47,169 nt of DNA from Clostridium jeddahitimonense (GTDB taxonomy: Bacteria > Bacillota > Clostridia > Clostridiales > Clostridiaceae), in contig LM994670.1 of assembly GCA_000753455.2 (NCBI GenBank), forward strand, positions 2,812,091 to 2,859,259. The letters are read 5' to 3'. The notes beneath the pieces were generated by a model. It saw only the letters and a list, made by a program, of their open reading frames with translations, made no database searches and was not told the origin of the DNA. Below, in pieces: positions 1 to 8,662 of this stretch; within the stretch, counting starts at the first letter, position 1, and every line of letters starts with the position of its first letter. The translations under genes and the position numbers were made by a program.

Positions 1-16
1 AAAAAAAAAAAAAAAA

Positions 17-52
17 AAAGAACACTATAGCAATCAAACTATAGCGTTCTTT
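17..52 (-). terminator. Rho-independent terminator after the first gene
   Basis: An imperfect inverted repeat (AAAGAAC..CTATAG against CTATAG..GTTCTTT, one mismatch, 8-nt loop) lies directly after the stop codon of the minus-strand gene. On the minus strand it runs into the T-tract that appears here as the A-run at 1-19. Confidence 0.8.
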
Positions 53-53
53 T

Positions 54-398
54 TTATGGAACTTTAGATACTTTTCTAATATTATTAGTATCTAACGTTT
101 CTACAAAATTTATCTTATATTTCCCTCTTGAGTCCTTATCGAACTTAGCTATTCCTGTTAATTCTTCATTTTTAAATAAAACTATTTTGTTTAAATCATA
201 GTTAAATTCATCAATTATTTTTATCTCTTCCTGTCCACCTATATAATCCTTATGTAGATAGAATATACTGTTTTTTATTCCCTCCTCATTGTTTCCGCTA
301 ATACTCTTTTGAATAAAATAGCAATTGAAATAAAAACTAGAAATAATAAGTATTATGCCAATAAGCCCCACTGCTAAAACTACTTTCGTCTTCCTCAA
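54..398 (-). CDS. Small membrane-anchored protein of unknown function
   Basis: A 114-residue protein with one hydrophobic segment at about residues 8-28 preceded by lysine and arginine, so probably an N-terminal anchor or signal with the rest outside the membrane. The remaining 85 residues are polar and lysine-rich; I recognise no domain. The start is taken as TTG at 398 because AGGAGG stands 9 nt upstream and no ATG is better placed. It is monocistronic: a terminator follows at once and the next gene upstream has its own leader. It may be a small secreted lipid- or wall-associated protein, but nothing in the sequence proves it. Confidence 0.7.
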   Translation of the reverse strand: MRKTKVVLAVGLIGIILIISSFYFNCYFIQKSISGNNEEGIKNSIFYLHKDYIGGQEEIKIIDEFNYDLNKIVLFKNEELTGIAKFDKDSRGKYKINFVETLDTNNIRKVSKVP

Positions 399-505
399 CT
401 AAAAAAACCTCCTATAATAAATGCTACAAGTTAGACAATGTTAATTGACTTACACTTGTATTTTATTATAGAAGGTCTAAAAATATTATTACTTACAGTA
501 TAAAA

Positions 506-1240
506 TTACTTATTAAAGAATGAATAATTTATTAACTCAAATCCATTATCTTTTAAGAAAGTTTTAACCTTTTCAGAAGTTAATATCTTATGTTCATTAG
601 CTCTTTGAACATTGTAAGAGCTTGATCCTAAAAGAAATGCATCTACAAATGCTGGATGACACATTAAATCAGTAACTTCATTTTCTTTTAATTCTGATAA
701 ATGCTCTTCAAAATACTCTTCTTTAACATTATTCATATAGAAATTGCCTAAACATTTAGCATATGTAACTCCATCTATAGCCATTTCAGATGATTGTCTC
801 ATTGGTAGCTTGTACTCATTTGCAATTCTTTCGATTACAGGTCTTAAATATTCCTCTCCATGTACATGATGATGTGAATCTAAATGAGTTATTTCAACTC
901 TTTCACGTACTTTTTCAATTTGAGCTTTAAACTCTCTATATACTTCTTCTAAATCTATATTTTTTAATACTTCTTCGCTTGGTCTTCTGAAGAAATTTCC
1001 ATTTTCATCAACAATAGTTTTATGATCTTTTAAAAGTGGTTTATAACAAGTTAATGTCATATGAACACCACATCTTAAAGTAGGGTTCTCTTTTATTAAT
1101 GCCATACCATGTTCAAATCCTGGCATGTTAGCCATAACTGTACATGATGTTACTATTCCATTTTTGTGTGCTGATATTATTCCATGATTTACGCCTTCTG
1201 AATATCCAAAGTCATCAGCGTTTACTATAAGTTTTGCCAT
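506..1240 (-). CDS. ChbG/HpnK (YdjC) family carbohydrate deacetylase
   Basis: A 244-residue cytoplasmic protein, the normal length for this family of metal-dependent deacetylases that remove acetyl groups from N-acetylated sugars such as diacetylchitobiose. The metal and catalytic motifs are visible: NADDFG at residues 7-12, GVH at 58-60, a histidine cluster HLDSHHHVH at 119-127 and MCHPAF near 195. The start is ATG at 1240 with GGGGGA upstream. No sugar PTS or glycosidase gene adjoins it, so the substrate is unknown; ChbG in E. coli acts in chitobiose use. Family assignment is firm, exact substrate is not. Confidence 0.88.
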   Translation of the reverse strand: MAKLIVNADDFGYSEGVNHGIISAHKNGIVTSCTVMANMPGFEHGMALIKENPTLRCGVHMTLTCYKPLLKDHKTIVDENGNFFRRPSEEVLKNIDLEEVYREFKAQIEKVRERVEITHLDSHHHVHGEEYLRPVIERIANEYKLPMRQSSEMAIDGVTYAKCLGNFYMNNVKEEYFEEHLSELKENEVTDLMCHPAFVDAFLLGSSSYNVQRANEHKILTSEKVKTFLKDNGFELINYSFFNK

Positions 1241-1495
1241 TTTGCATCCCCCTCACAAGTTGCTTTGTAAACATTTTCTTTATTAATAAAAAAATATATC
1301 TTTTTTTATATTAGTAATTATATATTTTTCCATATATTTTCTCAATAACAATTACCTTATTTTCAAAATTTGAAAATAAAGCTTTTTAATTACATTCATA
1401 TATTTAATCTTGATATTATTGTTGTTTTAATTTATTCTTTAGTATATTATATCTACATTATTTTTTATACAATAGTTACTAGGGGGTAGTCAAAA

Positions 1496-2308
1496 ATGGC
1501 AAAATACAAAATTGGGCAGCTTTCTAAAACAATGGGCGTTTCTACTCACTCAATTAAACATTATGAAAAATTTAGATTAGTTTATCCTCATAAAGATGAT
1601 GCTACAAATTATAGATATTATGATTTATCACAATATGCAAGAATTATAGATTGTAGGAAATTTAGAAATATAGGGGTTCCTATTAAGGATATTTCCTTAC
1701 TCTTAAATAATTCTAACAATGCTGAATTTAATGATATTATTAAAACTCATATTTCTGACCTTGATTCTCAGATAGAAACCTTAATACGTCAAAGAGATTT
1801 AGCTAAAACTTTGTACAATAGAAGTAAATCTTGTGATAAGTATCTTAACGAATGGTTTATTGATATTATACCTTCAATTTATTTTTTAAAACAAAGTAAT
1901 AATACAGAAATAATAGAAGAAAATCACTCTTTCATTGATGGAATTAATCTTATAGATTATGTTCCTATAGTTGAATCTATTTTATGTATAGATAAAGATA
2001 GCTTTGTCCATAATGATATACGTTATTCTTGGGGCCTTGGTTTTACAGAAGATAATTCTCCATTAATAAGCTCTAGCTTAACTAAAAACACTAAATTTAC
2101 TAGAATTGAAAGTTGTAAATGTTTTATTACATATATAAAAGTTAAACTCCCATATATATCAAATGGTTCACTTCTAAATACTATAAGTGATATTATAAGC
2201 AAATTCCCTTTAAAAATATCCTCAGATATTATTGCTTTTTCAATAAAAAAAAGTAATGAAGATGGAATTATATATGAATATCTTAAATTATGTATACCTA
2301 TAAAGTAG
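1496..2308 (+). CDS. MerR family transcriptional regulator
   Basis: A 270-residue DNA-binding protein. The first 70 residues are a MerR winged helix-turn-helix (YKIGQLSKTMGVSTHSIKHY, then a NYRYYD wing), followed by a coiled dimerisation helix at about 80-105. The C-terminal 150 residues are an unrecognised domain that presumably senses a ligand; it lacks the clustered cysteines of metal-sensing MerR proteins. GGGGG precedes the ATG by a normal distance. A terminator follows, then the flavin reductase gene on the same strand, whose promoter has a 19-bp spacer and a dyad of MerR type; I infer that this is its target. Confidence 0.88.
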   Translation: MAKYKIGQLSKTMGVSTHSIKHYEKFRLVYPHKDDATNYRYYDLSQYARIIDCRKFRNIGVPIKDISLLLNNSNNAEFNDIIKTHISDLDSQIETLIRQRDLAKTLYNRSKSCDKYLNEWFIDIIPSIYFLKQSNNTEIIEENHSFIDGINLIDYVPIVESILCIDKDSFVHNDIRYSWGLGFTEDNSPLISSSLTKNTKFTRIESCKCFITYIKVKLPYISNGSLLNTISDIISKFPLKISSDIIAFSIKKSNEDGIIYEYLKLCIPIK

Positions 2309-2392
2309 CTATTTATTTGTATTTAACATTGCTAATACAAACTTAAGTACTATATTCAAGTTTTAAGGAAATATCATAAATTATTCTTATTT

Positions 2393-2428
2393 ATACTCTA
2401 TATATTTCAAAATATAGGGTATTTTTTA
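2393..2428 (+). terminator. Terminator after the MerR regulator gene
   Basis: An 11-bp stem (one G-T pair) with an 8-nt loop is followed by six T residues. It separates the regulator from the next gene, so the reductase must use its own promoter. Confidence 0.75.
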
Positions 2429-2472
2429 TATCTTTTTATGAGGATTCTCTCAAATATATATGATATTGCGTA

Positions 2473-2503
2473 TTGACTTCAGTATTGCACTCAAATTTAA
2501 AAT
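2473..2503 (+). promoter_or_regulatory. MerR-type promoter with 19-bp spacer and operator dyad
   Basis: TTGACT (2473-2478) and TAAAAT (2498-2503) are separated by 19 bp, the long spacer that MerR proteins twist into an active shape. The spacer region forms an imperfect 22-bp dyad at 2473-2494: the half TTGACTTCAGT agrees with the reverse complement of ATTGCACTCAA at 8 of 11 positions. The RBS AGGGGGA and ATG of the reductase follow 40 nt on. Confidence 0.55.
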
Positions 2504-2544
2504 ATGCTTGTTAATTATCAAACAATAGATTAGGGGGAAGATAC

Positions 2545-4470
2545 ATGAAAAGATCTTTAATTAAAAGACTTTCTGCTGTTATTGCACTTACTTTAAGTAT
2601 TTCATTAGTAAGTTGCACAACAAACAATAATGCTAACAGCGATAAAAACTTAGCTTTTAAGGCTGGTACTTACTCAGCAACTGGAAAAGGGAATAATGGA
2701 GACATAAAAATTGAAGTTACTGTAAGCGATTCAAAAATAGAGTCTATAAATGTAACTGAATCTTCTGAAACTCCAGGACTTGGTGATGTTGCTCTAGATT
2801 CAATGATTGAAAGTATACTATCTACTCAAAGCCTAGGTATTGATACTGTAACAGGTGCAACTAATAGTTCAAATGGTTTAATAGAAGCATTAGAAGCTTG
2901 CTTAACTGAAGCTGGTGGAGATTTAGATGCTTTAAAAGTAGCAGTTGAAAAAAATGGTGAAGATGAAGTTATGGAAACTGAAGTTGTAGTTATTGGTGGA
3001 GGTGCCTCTGGTACTGCTGCTGCACTTCAAGCTACTGATGATGGTGGTAAAGTTATATTAGTTGAAATGACAGCCTCTCCAGCTGGACAAGGAACTATGG
3101 CTGGGGGAATGTTTGCTACTAACTCTAGTGAGCAAGTTGAAAAAGGCGAGGTTGTAGATGGAAAATGGTATTATGATCAATTCATAACTACAAGTAATTA
3201 TAATGCTAACGGTGGTTTATTAAGTAAAGTTATTAACAACTCTGGAGATACTGTAGATTGGCTAGAGGAAAATGGTTGTGATCTTATATTAGCGCATCCA
3301 TCAACTGGTGGATATTATGAGCATAAAGAGACTCATCCAGCTTCTACTTTACATGGATATGTTGAGGGTGGTACTATCGCTTTAACTAATCTTCATAAAT
3401 CAATTGAAGAAAAAGGTGGTACTGTTTTATACTCTACTACAGCAAAAGAATTAATAATTGAAAATGGTGTAGTTAAAGGAATTATAGCTGAAAAAGCTGA
3501 TGGAGGGAATTTAACAATTAATGCTCAATCAGTAATATTAGCTACTGGAGGCTTTGGTGGTAACGAGGAAAAAGTTGCCGAAACTTTTGGCGAAGGCTTT
3601 GGTGTTTCTAGAGTTTCAACTAACATTGGAACTGGTATAGATATGGCAATATCTGCAGGTGCTTCAGCTAATTATGAAGATGCAATAACTATGCATTATG
3701 GAGTATCTAGAGGTGGAACAAATTGGAATACCACTTTAAATGCTGCACTTCTTAATCCATATTTACATGTAGATGTTGATGGAAATAGATTTATGAACGA
3801 AGAATCTTTCATATTTGAACCAATTAAATCTTCAAATGTAATTAAATCTCTTCCTCAAAGAAGTGCTTATGAAATATTTGATAACACTATGATAGAAACA
3901 GTTAAAGAAAAAGGATTTGCAGGAATTACTGATGTGTTTAGTGGTGAACTCGCTACTGATCCTACAGTATTCGTAGAAGTAGGCCATCCTGTTAATACAG
4001 CGGATAGATATGAGGCAAGTATAACACCAGAAGACTTAACTGAAGAAATCGAAGCTTTAGTTCAAGAAGGAAAAATAATAAAAGCTGAAAGCCCTGAAGA
4101 ATTAGCTGAAAAGTTAGGAATGACTAACCTAGTAGATACAATAAATAGATATAATGAGTTATGTGCATCTGGTGAAGATACAGATCACTTTAAATCATCT
4201 AAGTACTTAGATAACTTAGAAGGTACTTTATATGCAGTAAAAATAACACCATCTGTATTTCTAGGAACTCTAGGTGGAATTGACATAAATAATAATTGTG
4301 AGGTCTTAGACGCTAATGGTAAGGCAATACAAGGACTTTACGCTGCTGGAGCTGAAACAAATGGAGCTTATGGAAATAGCTATGTATACTTTGAAGGTGG
4401 TACTTTAGGTTATGCTTATGGTACTGGTAGAATAGCTGGTTCATCAGCAGTTTTAAACCTAAAAAAATAA
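2545..4470 (+). CDS. FMN-binding, FAD-dependent fumarate-reductase-like lipoprotein
   Basis: A 641-residue exported flavoprotein. A lipoprotein signal ends in LVSC with Cys24 as the lipidated residue. Residues 40-120 are an FMN_bind domain with the flavinylation motif DTVTGAT, where Thr106 is the expected covalent FMN site. From about residue 144 (EVVVIGGGASG) follows a FAD_binding_2 reductase domain of the flavocytochrome c/urocanate reductase type, ending with a typical GNSYVYFEGG..AYGTGRIAG segment. Such proteins reduce small unsaturated acids outside the membrane with electrons passed through flavins. No heme motif is present. The acceptor cannot be told from sequence. It probably answers to the MerR regulator upstream. 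Confidence 0.88.
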   Translation: MKRSLIKRLSAVIALTLSISLVSCTTNNNANSDKNLAFKAGTYSATGKGNNGDIKIEVTVSDSKIESINVTESSETPGLGDVALDSMIESILSTQSLGIDTVTGATNSSNGLIEALEACLTEAGGDLDALKVAVEKNGEDEVMETEVVVIGGGASGTAAALQATDDGGKVILVEMTASPAGQGTMAGGMFATNSSEQVEKGEVVDGKWYYDQFITTSNYNANGGLLSKVINNSGDTVDWLEENGCDLILAHPSTGGYYEHKETHPASTLHGYVEGGTIALTNLHKSIEEKGGTVLYSTTAKELIIENGVVKGIIAEKADGGNLTINAQSVILATGGFGGNEEKVAETFGEGFGVSRVSTNIGTGIDMAISAGASANYEDAITMHYGVSRGGTNWNTTLNAALLNPYLHVDVDGNRFMNEESFIFEPIKSSNVIKSLPQRSAYEIFDNTMIETVKEKGFAGITDVFSGELATDPTVFVEVGHPVNTADRYEASITPEDLTEEIEALVQEGKIIKAESPEELAEKLGMTNLVDTINRYNELCASGEDTDHFKSSKYLDNLEGTLYAVKITPSVFLGTLGGIDINNNCEVLDANGKAIQGLYAAGAETNGAYGNSYVYFEGGTLGYAYGTGRIAGSSAVLNLKK

Positions 4471-4526
4471 TTATAGCCCCTAAAAAATTTTAATATCTTT
4501 AATGTATTAAAATAATTAAACACAAA

Positions 4527-4558
4527 AAATGGACATCACCAAAAGGTGATATCCATTT
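4527..4558. terminator. Bidirectional terminator between convergent genes
   Basis: A stem AAATGGA.ATCACC with a 4-nt AAAA loop and GGTGAT.TCCATTT lies between the convergent reductase and NADH oxidase genes, with A/T runs on both sides. Confidence 0.8.
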
Positions 4559-4621
4559 CTATTTGGTTTATATTTCATTTTTCAAGATAAAGGTTTTATC
4601 CTGAATGGTTGTTTGGGCAAA

Positions 4622-5953
4622 TTATAATGCTTTTAAAGCTACTGAGTTTAATATACTCCATGGCTTGTTAAAGTGTGGTTGGAAGAAGAAGTCTGTCATA
4701 GCTAACTCTTCAATAGTCATATTATTTTGAATAACTACTGATAAAGTATTCATAAATTGAGTTAAATCAATTTTAGATGCTATTTGTCCTCCTAATATTC
4801 TTCTTGTGTCTTTATCATAAACAAGCTTAATTAAAGCTTTTTCGTAAGTTGGCATAAATTCTGGTCTATAGTTATCTTCTAATGTTACAGACGCAACATT
4901 GTAGTTTGTAGTTGCTTTAGCAACACCTTCAGTTAATCCAGTTGAAGATATACATTGTTCGTAAATCTTTATTCCTGATGTTCCTTGAGTTCCCATATAC
5001 TTAAGTGTTGGCTCATTTATATTTCTAGCAACTAAAGTACCCATTCTTACTGCATTTGTAGCAAGTGGAATATATCTTGTATCATTAGCTGGATTATATT
5101 TAACTACACAACAATCTCCTGCTGCAAATACGTCTGCTCTGCTTGTTCTCATGTATTCGTCAATTATTATAGCTCCATTTGGTAGAGTTTCTAACTTACC
5201 TTGAACTAACTTAGTACTTGGTGCAAATCCAATACAAAGAACTACTAAATCTCCTTCATAACTTCCTTTTTCAGTAACAACTCTTGTTACCTTTCCATTT
5301 TCACCTTCAAACTTTTGAACTTTTTGTCCTAAAGCAAAGTTTACTCCCTTAGCTTTAAATTCAGCTTCAGCAAGATCAGTAAATTCTTTATCTAAATATT
5401 TAGGCATTATTCTATCTTCAGCATCGATTAATGTTACATTTTTACCTTTCATTTCGAAAGCTTCAACTAATTCAACACCAATATAACCTGCTCCGATTAT
5501 AACTACATTTTTAGCATGTTCAGCTTTTTCAATTATTGTTAAAGCGTGGTCATGATTTTTACATAAAAGAATATTTTCTAAATCTCCACCTTCAAATCTA
5601 GGAACTATTGGCCACGATCCTAAAGTAAGAACTAATTTATCATAATTATCTTCAAACTCTTCATTTGTAACTAGGTTTTTAACTTTTACCTTTTTATTGT
5701 CAAAATCTATATCTAAAACTTCATGTTTCATGTTAGTAACTACACCTTGTTTAGCTAAGTTTTCTGGAGAGTTATAGAAAAGATCCTTAGTTTCTTTAAT
5801 TACTCCTCCAACATTTAAAGCTATTCCACATGATAAGAATGATATATTATCGTTCTTTTCATATATTGTAATTTCACTCTCTGGGTGAAGTGCCTTTAAA
5901 TTAACTACTGCTGCTGTTCCAGCATGTGTACATCCAACAACTACTACTTTCAT
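4622..5953 (-). CDS. nox: H2O-forming NADH oxidase / CoA-disulfide reductase family
   Basis: A 443-residue FAD enzyme of the usual Nox length. It shows an N-terminal Rossmann fold (VVVGCTHAGTAAV), the redox-active Cys42 in SFLSCGIAL, a second nucleotide fold at about 150 (VVIIGAGYIGVE) and the FAAGDC motif, then a C-terminal dimerisation domain. In anaerobes this enzyme reduces O2 to water with NADH and so protects the cell and restores NAD+. The start is ATG at 5953 with GGGAGG upstream. It has its own promoter with a dyad over the -10 box, pointing to stress or redox control. A CoA-disulfide reductase activity is the close alternative. Confidence 0.9.
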   Translation of the reverse strand: MKVVVVGCTHAGTAAVVNLKALHPESEITIYEKNDNISFLSCGIALNVGGVIKETKDLFYNSPENLAKQGVVTNMKHEVLDIDFDNKKVKVKNLVTNEEFEDNYDKLVLTLGSWPIVPRFEGGDLENILLCKNHDHALTIIEKAEHAKNVVIIGAGYIGVELVEAFEMKGKNVTLIDAEDRIMPKYLDKEFTDLAEAEFKAKGVNFALGQKVQKFEGENGKVTRVVTEKGSYEGDLVVLCIGFAPSTKLVQGKLETLPNGAIIIDEYMRTSRADVFAAGDCCVVKYNPANDTRYIPLATNAVRMGTLVARNINEPTLKYMGTQGTSGIKIYEQCISSTGLTEGVAKATTNYNVASVTLEDNYRPEFMPTYEKALIKLVYDKDTRRILGGQIASKIDLTQFMNTLSVVIQNNMTIEELAMTDFFFQPHFNKPWSILNSVALKAL

Positions 5954-6007
5954 TTCATTTCCTCCCGGATATCGTTTATTTTTTAATTGACATTACTGAT
6001 TAATAAT

Positions 6008-6052
6008 TATTATCTATAAATAGATAATACTCCTATTTTTTATAGAAGTAAA
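6008..6052 (-). promoter_or_regulatory. nox promoter with operator dyad over the -10
   Basis: On the minus strand TTTACT (6047-6052), a 17-bp spacer and TATTAT (6024-6029) form a sigma-A promoter. The -10 lies within a perfect 10-bp inverted repeat with a 2-nt centre: TATTATCTAT at 6008-6017 and ATAGATAATA at 6020-6029. A repressor here would block transcription. The regulator is unknown; PerR-like or Rex-like control would suit nox but the sequence matches neither consensus well. Confidence 0.5.
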
Positions 6053-6110
6053 TACTTTTTTATTAATTCTACTTAATATATTATTCCCTTTAATTATTTT
6101 TTATAATAAA

Positions 6111-6132
6111 AAAATCAGCCTAAGCTGATTTT
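6111..6132 (-). terminator. Terminator after the YcxB-like gene
   Basis: AAAATCAGC, a CTAA loop and GCTGATTTT form a perfect 9-bp stem just after the minus-strand stop codon. Confidence 0.75.
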
Positions 6133-6148
6133 CTATTTTATATTTTAT

Positions 6149-7507
6149 CTATCTAGTTCCTGAAGTTTCAAAATCTATAAGTTCCCATGCCCAAATATCG
6201 AAATTGTATTTCATAGTTGCATAAATATCAATTCTACCATCTTTATTATAAGGCGCTATTCCAACCTTCGTAGCCTCAAAATTACCTTCTTCTGTCATAG
6301 TGCATAGTGAATCTACATAGGACGGTGCAAAAGCATATTTAACTTCATTATATTCAAAGTAACCTTTTCCGTAAATATCAGTACTTAACCCATTTAAAAA
6401 GCTTTCTCCTGCAGTAAATAATGGTTCTAACCCATAATTCTCCCTATATACTATATCTTCAATATACCAACCCCTTTTATATTTTAAAGTTGCTGTACCA
6501 TAAAGTTGTACATAAGCTGCTGGATAATTAACTTCTTGCCCTAAGTCTACTAAAATTACTCCTTCTTTTTCTGTTCTTATATCTATGACATAAGTACCAC
6601 CTACATAATTTTGCTCATACTCTATAGTCTTCTTAACTTCTTCTATAGCCTTCTGCTCAATAAATTCTGATTCAACTATTAAAGTGTAAATTTCATCTTG
6701 TGTTATTTCCGTAGGTCTATTAAGCTCGTTATATATAATAGATCCACCTATAGTAAATAGTACAGATACAAGTAAGATTAATGCTACAACCTTCTGCCAT
6801 CTTCCAGACTTTATATCTTTCTTTATATTATTAAACTTAATTCTATCACTGTAAATAGCCTTTCTATTACTTTTAACTTTCTCATCTATCTCTACTTCAC
6901 TATCATTATCAAATTCACTATCATATCTTATATAATCATTAACTTTATTTAATTCTGTACTATCTTCTGATTTAACTCCACATTTCTTATTAATCTGTTG
7001 ATCTAAATATTCTAAAAATGAAACCTCTTCTTTTTTGTTAAATATTCTCCTAGGAATATTTATTATATAACCAGAAATTAGATTAATAAAAATATTATTT
7101 TCAGTAACTATAACATCACTTACAAAAGACAATTCTATCCTACTATAAAATCCTTCTAACTCCCTAATTATATAATCATCTGTTAACGTAATAGATGTAT
7201 CTTTCATAGAGTCAATACTCTTCGAAAACTCATTTCCTGCCATCTTATTTAAAATACTTCTTCTATTATAATCATAAATTTTCCTACTAAATATAAGCCA
7301 AAACACAATAAAGACTCCAGCTACAATAAATGTTGGAAGATAATTTGGTTTAATATAATCCGAAGTTGAACCCACTAATATAAAAATTACAGCAATGATA
7401 GTTACTAAATTAATCAGCTTAGCTCTTCTATGAAGCAAATTTTCACTATCCTTAAGTACTAATAGTTCCTGATAATCTTCCTTACTATATCTAAATGTTA
7501 ATTTCAT
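6149..7507 (-). CDS. YcxB-like domain membrane protein
   Basis: A 452-residue membrane protein. Residues 1-165 resemble the YcxB family: two close membrane segments at about 30-50 and 57-77, followed by a small domain with hydrophobic strands (SITLTDDYIIRELEGF). An acidic/basic linker leads to a third membrane segment at about 240-262, and then about 190 residues likely outside the cell. The C-terminal part has no fold I recognise, and YcxB proteins are usually much shorter, so this is an extended version. The start is ATG with GGGGGA upstream. It lies 70 nt behind the peptidase gene on the same strand and may be co-transcribed. Function unknown. Confidence 0.7.
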   Translation of the reverse strand: MKLTFRYSKEDYQELLVLKDSENLLHRRAKLINLVTIIAVIFILVGSTSDYIKPNYLPTFIVAGVFIVFWLIFSRKIYDYNRRSILNKMAGNEFSKSIDSMKDTSITLTDDYIIRELEGFYSRIELSFVSDVIVTENNIFINLISGYIINIPRRIFNKKEEVSFLEYLDQQINKKCGVKSEDSTELNKVNDYIRYDSEFDNDSEVEIDEKVKSNRKAIYSDRIKFNNIKKDIKSGRWQKVVALILLVSVLFTIGGSIIYNELNRPTEITQDEIYTLIVESEFIEQKAIEEVKKTIEYEQNYVGGTYVIDIRTEKEGVILVDLGQEVNYPAAYVQLYGTATLKYKRGWYIEDIVYRENYGLEPLFTAGESFLNGLSTDIYGKGYFEYNEVKYAFAPSYVDSLCTMTEEGNFEATKVGIAPYNKDGRIDIYATMKYNFDIWAWELIDFETSGTR

Positions 7508-7577
7508 ACTTATCCCCCATTCTTAAAAACAATCCCCTAATCTTTTGTAAAGTAAAATACTTATCCTAACTTAACAT

Positions 7578-8546
7578 TTATCTATTAAGTTCCTTATAAC
7601 TAATAAATCCATATTCTGAATTAGCTGATTTAATAGCTCTCATGATAGCCTCTTCCATAACCTTAGTAGCTAGAAGTCCTGCTACATTAACGTCACATTT
7701 AACCTTTCCTGTTGCCATAGTAAATATTGTGTCACCATCAAACATAGTGTGCGCTGGTCTCATAGTTCTTCCATAAGCATTATGACTCATTGATGCAACC
7801 TTATTTGCCTCTGCCTTTGTTAAATCTGCATTAGTTACAACAACTCCGATAGTAGTATTCCCATTAAATGCATCTTTTTTATTATCATACATTCCAATCA
7901 TCATTTTTTCAGTATCAGCAAAAGTCTTCATATCTTCATTTAAAGCACCCGCAATAATTTCCCCATTTTCATAATTGATTACATCACCTAAACAGTTAAC
8001 AGATACTACGGCTCCAATTTTTAAATCTCCAACTTGAACTGCATACATTCCAAGCCCACCCTTCATAGCATATTGTGGCCCTTTAAACTTCCCTACTACA
8101 GCTCCAGTTCCAGCTCCAATATTGCCATTTACATTTTCATTATAACTTTCTGAATTTATACAAGCTCTTAATCCCATTTCCTTATCAGGTCGTGACTTCA
8201 TATCACCACATATAAGATCAAATATTACTGCCTGACATACTATTGGTACTTTCGTAACTGCAACATCATGCCCAACATTTCTTGCTTCAAGATACTCCAT
8301 AACACCAGCTGATGCATCTAATCCAAAAGCACTTCCTCCAGATAAAACTACAGCATTAATTTTCTGAATCATCTGAATTGGATTTAAAAGATCAGTTTCT
8401 CTTGTTCCAGGTGCTCCACCTCTTACATCGACACCTGCCGAAGCTCCTTCTTCAGAAATTAAAACTGTGCAGCCTGTCGCTCCTATTCTGTCTTGAGCAT
8501 GACCTATTTTAATTCCATCAATATCTGCAATATTTATTTCCTTCAT
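7578..8546 (-). CDS. P1 family (DmpA/BapA-type) aminopeptidase
   Basis: A self-cleaving N-terminal-nucleophile peptidase of the DmpA L-aminopeptidase/D-esterase family. Visible marks are GIKIGHAQ near the N-terminus, GVDVRGGAPGTRET, LSGGSAFGLDA, and GNTTIGVVVTNADLT, where cleavage before Thr is expected to create the new N-terminal nucleophile, then AHTMFDGDT. The start is set at ATG 8546 because AAGGAG lies 8 nt upstream; an ATG 20 codons further out has no ribosome site and adds residues foreign to the family. The protein is 322 residues. Physiological substrate, perhaps small peptides with unusual N-terminal residues, is unknown. Confidence 0.85.
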   Translation of the reverse strand: MKEINIADIDGIKIGHAQDRIGATGCTVLISEEGASAGVDVRGGAPGTRETDLLNPIQMIQKINAVVLSGGSAFGLDASAGVMEYLEARNVGHDVAVTKVPIVCQAVIFDLICGDMKSRPDKEMGLRACINSESYNENVNGNIGAGTGAVVGKFKGPQYAMKGGLGMYAVQVGDLKIGAVVSVNCLGDVINYENGEIIAGALNEDMKTFADTEKMMIGMYDNKKDAFNGNTTIGVVVTNADLTKAEANKVASMSHNAYGRTMRPAHTMFDGDTIFTMATGKVKCDVNVAGLLATKVMEEAIMRAIKSANSEYGFISYKELNR

Positions 8547-8662
8547 ATAATGTTCTCCTTTTATAATATCAATATTATTTGAAATGATTTTTATATTATA
8601 TACCAATAATAGATTACTACTTACTATAAATCTACTCTCTATTATGAAATGTTATCTTAAAC

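Noticed and set aside
1..19. Poly-A run as a homopolymer artefact
   Set aside because: It is the T-tract of the terminator at 17-52 read on the other strand, although its exact length could be affected by the window edge.
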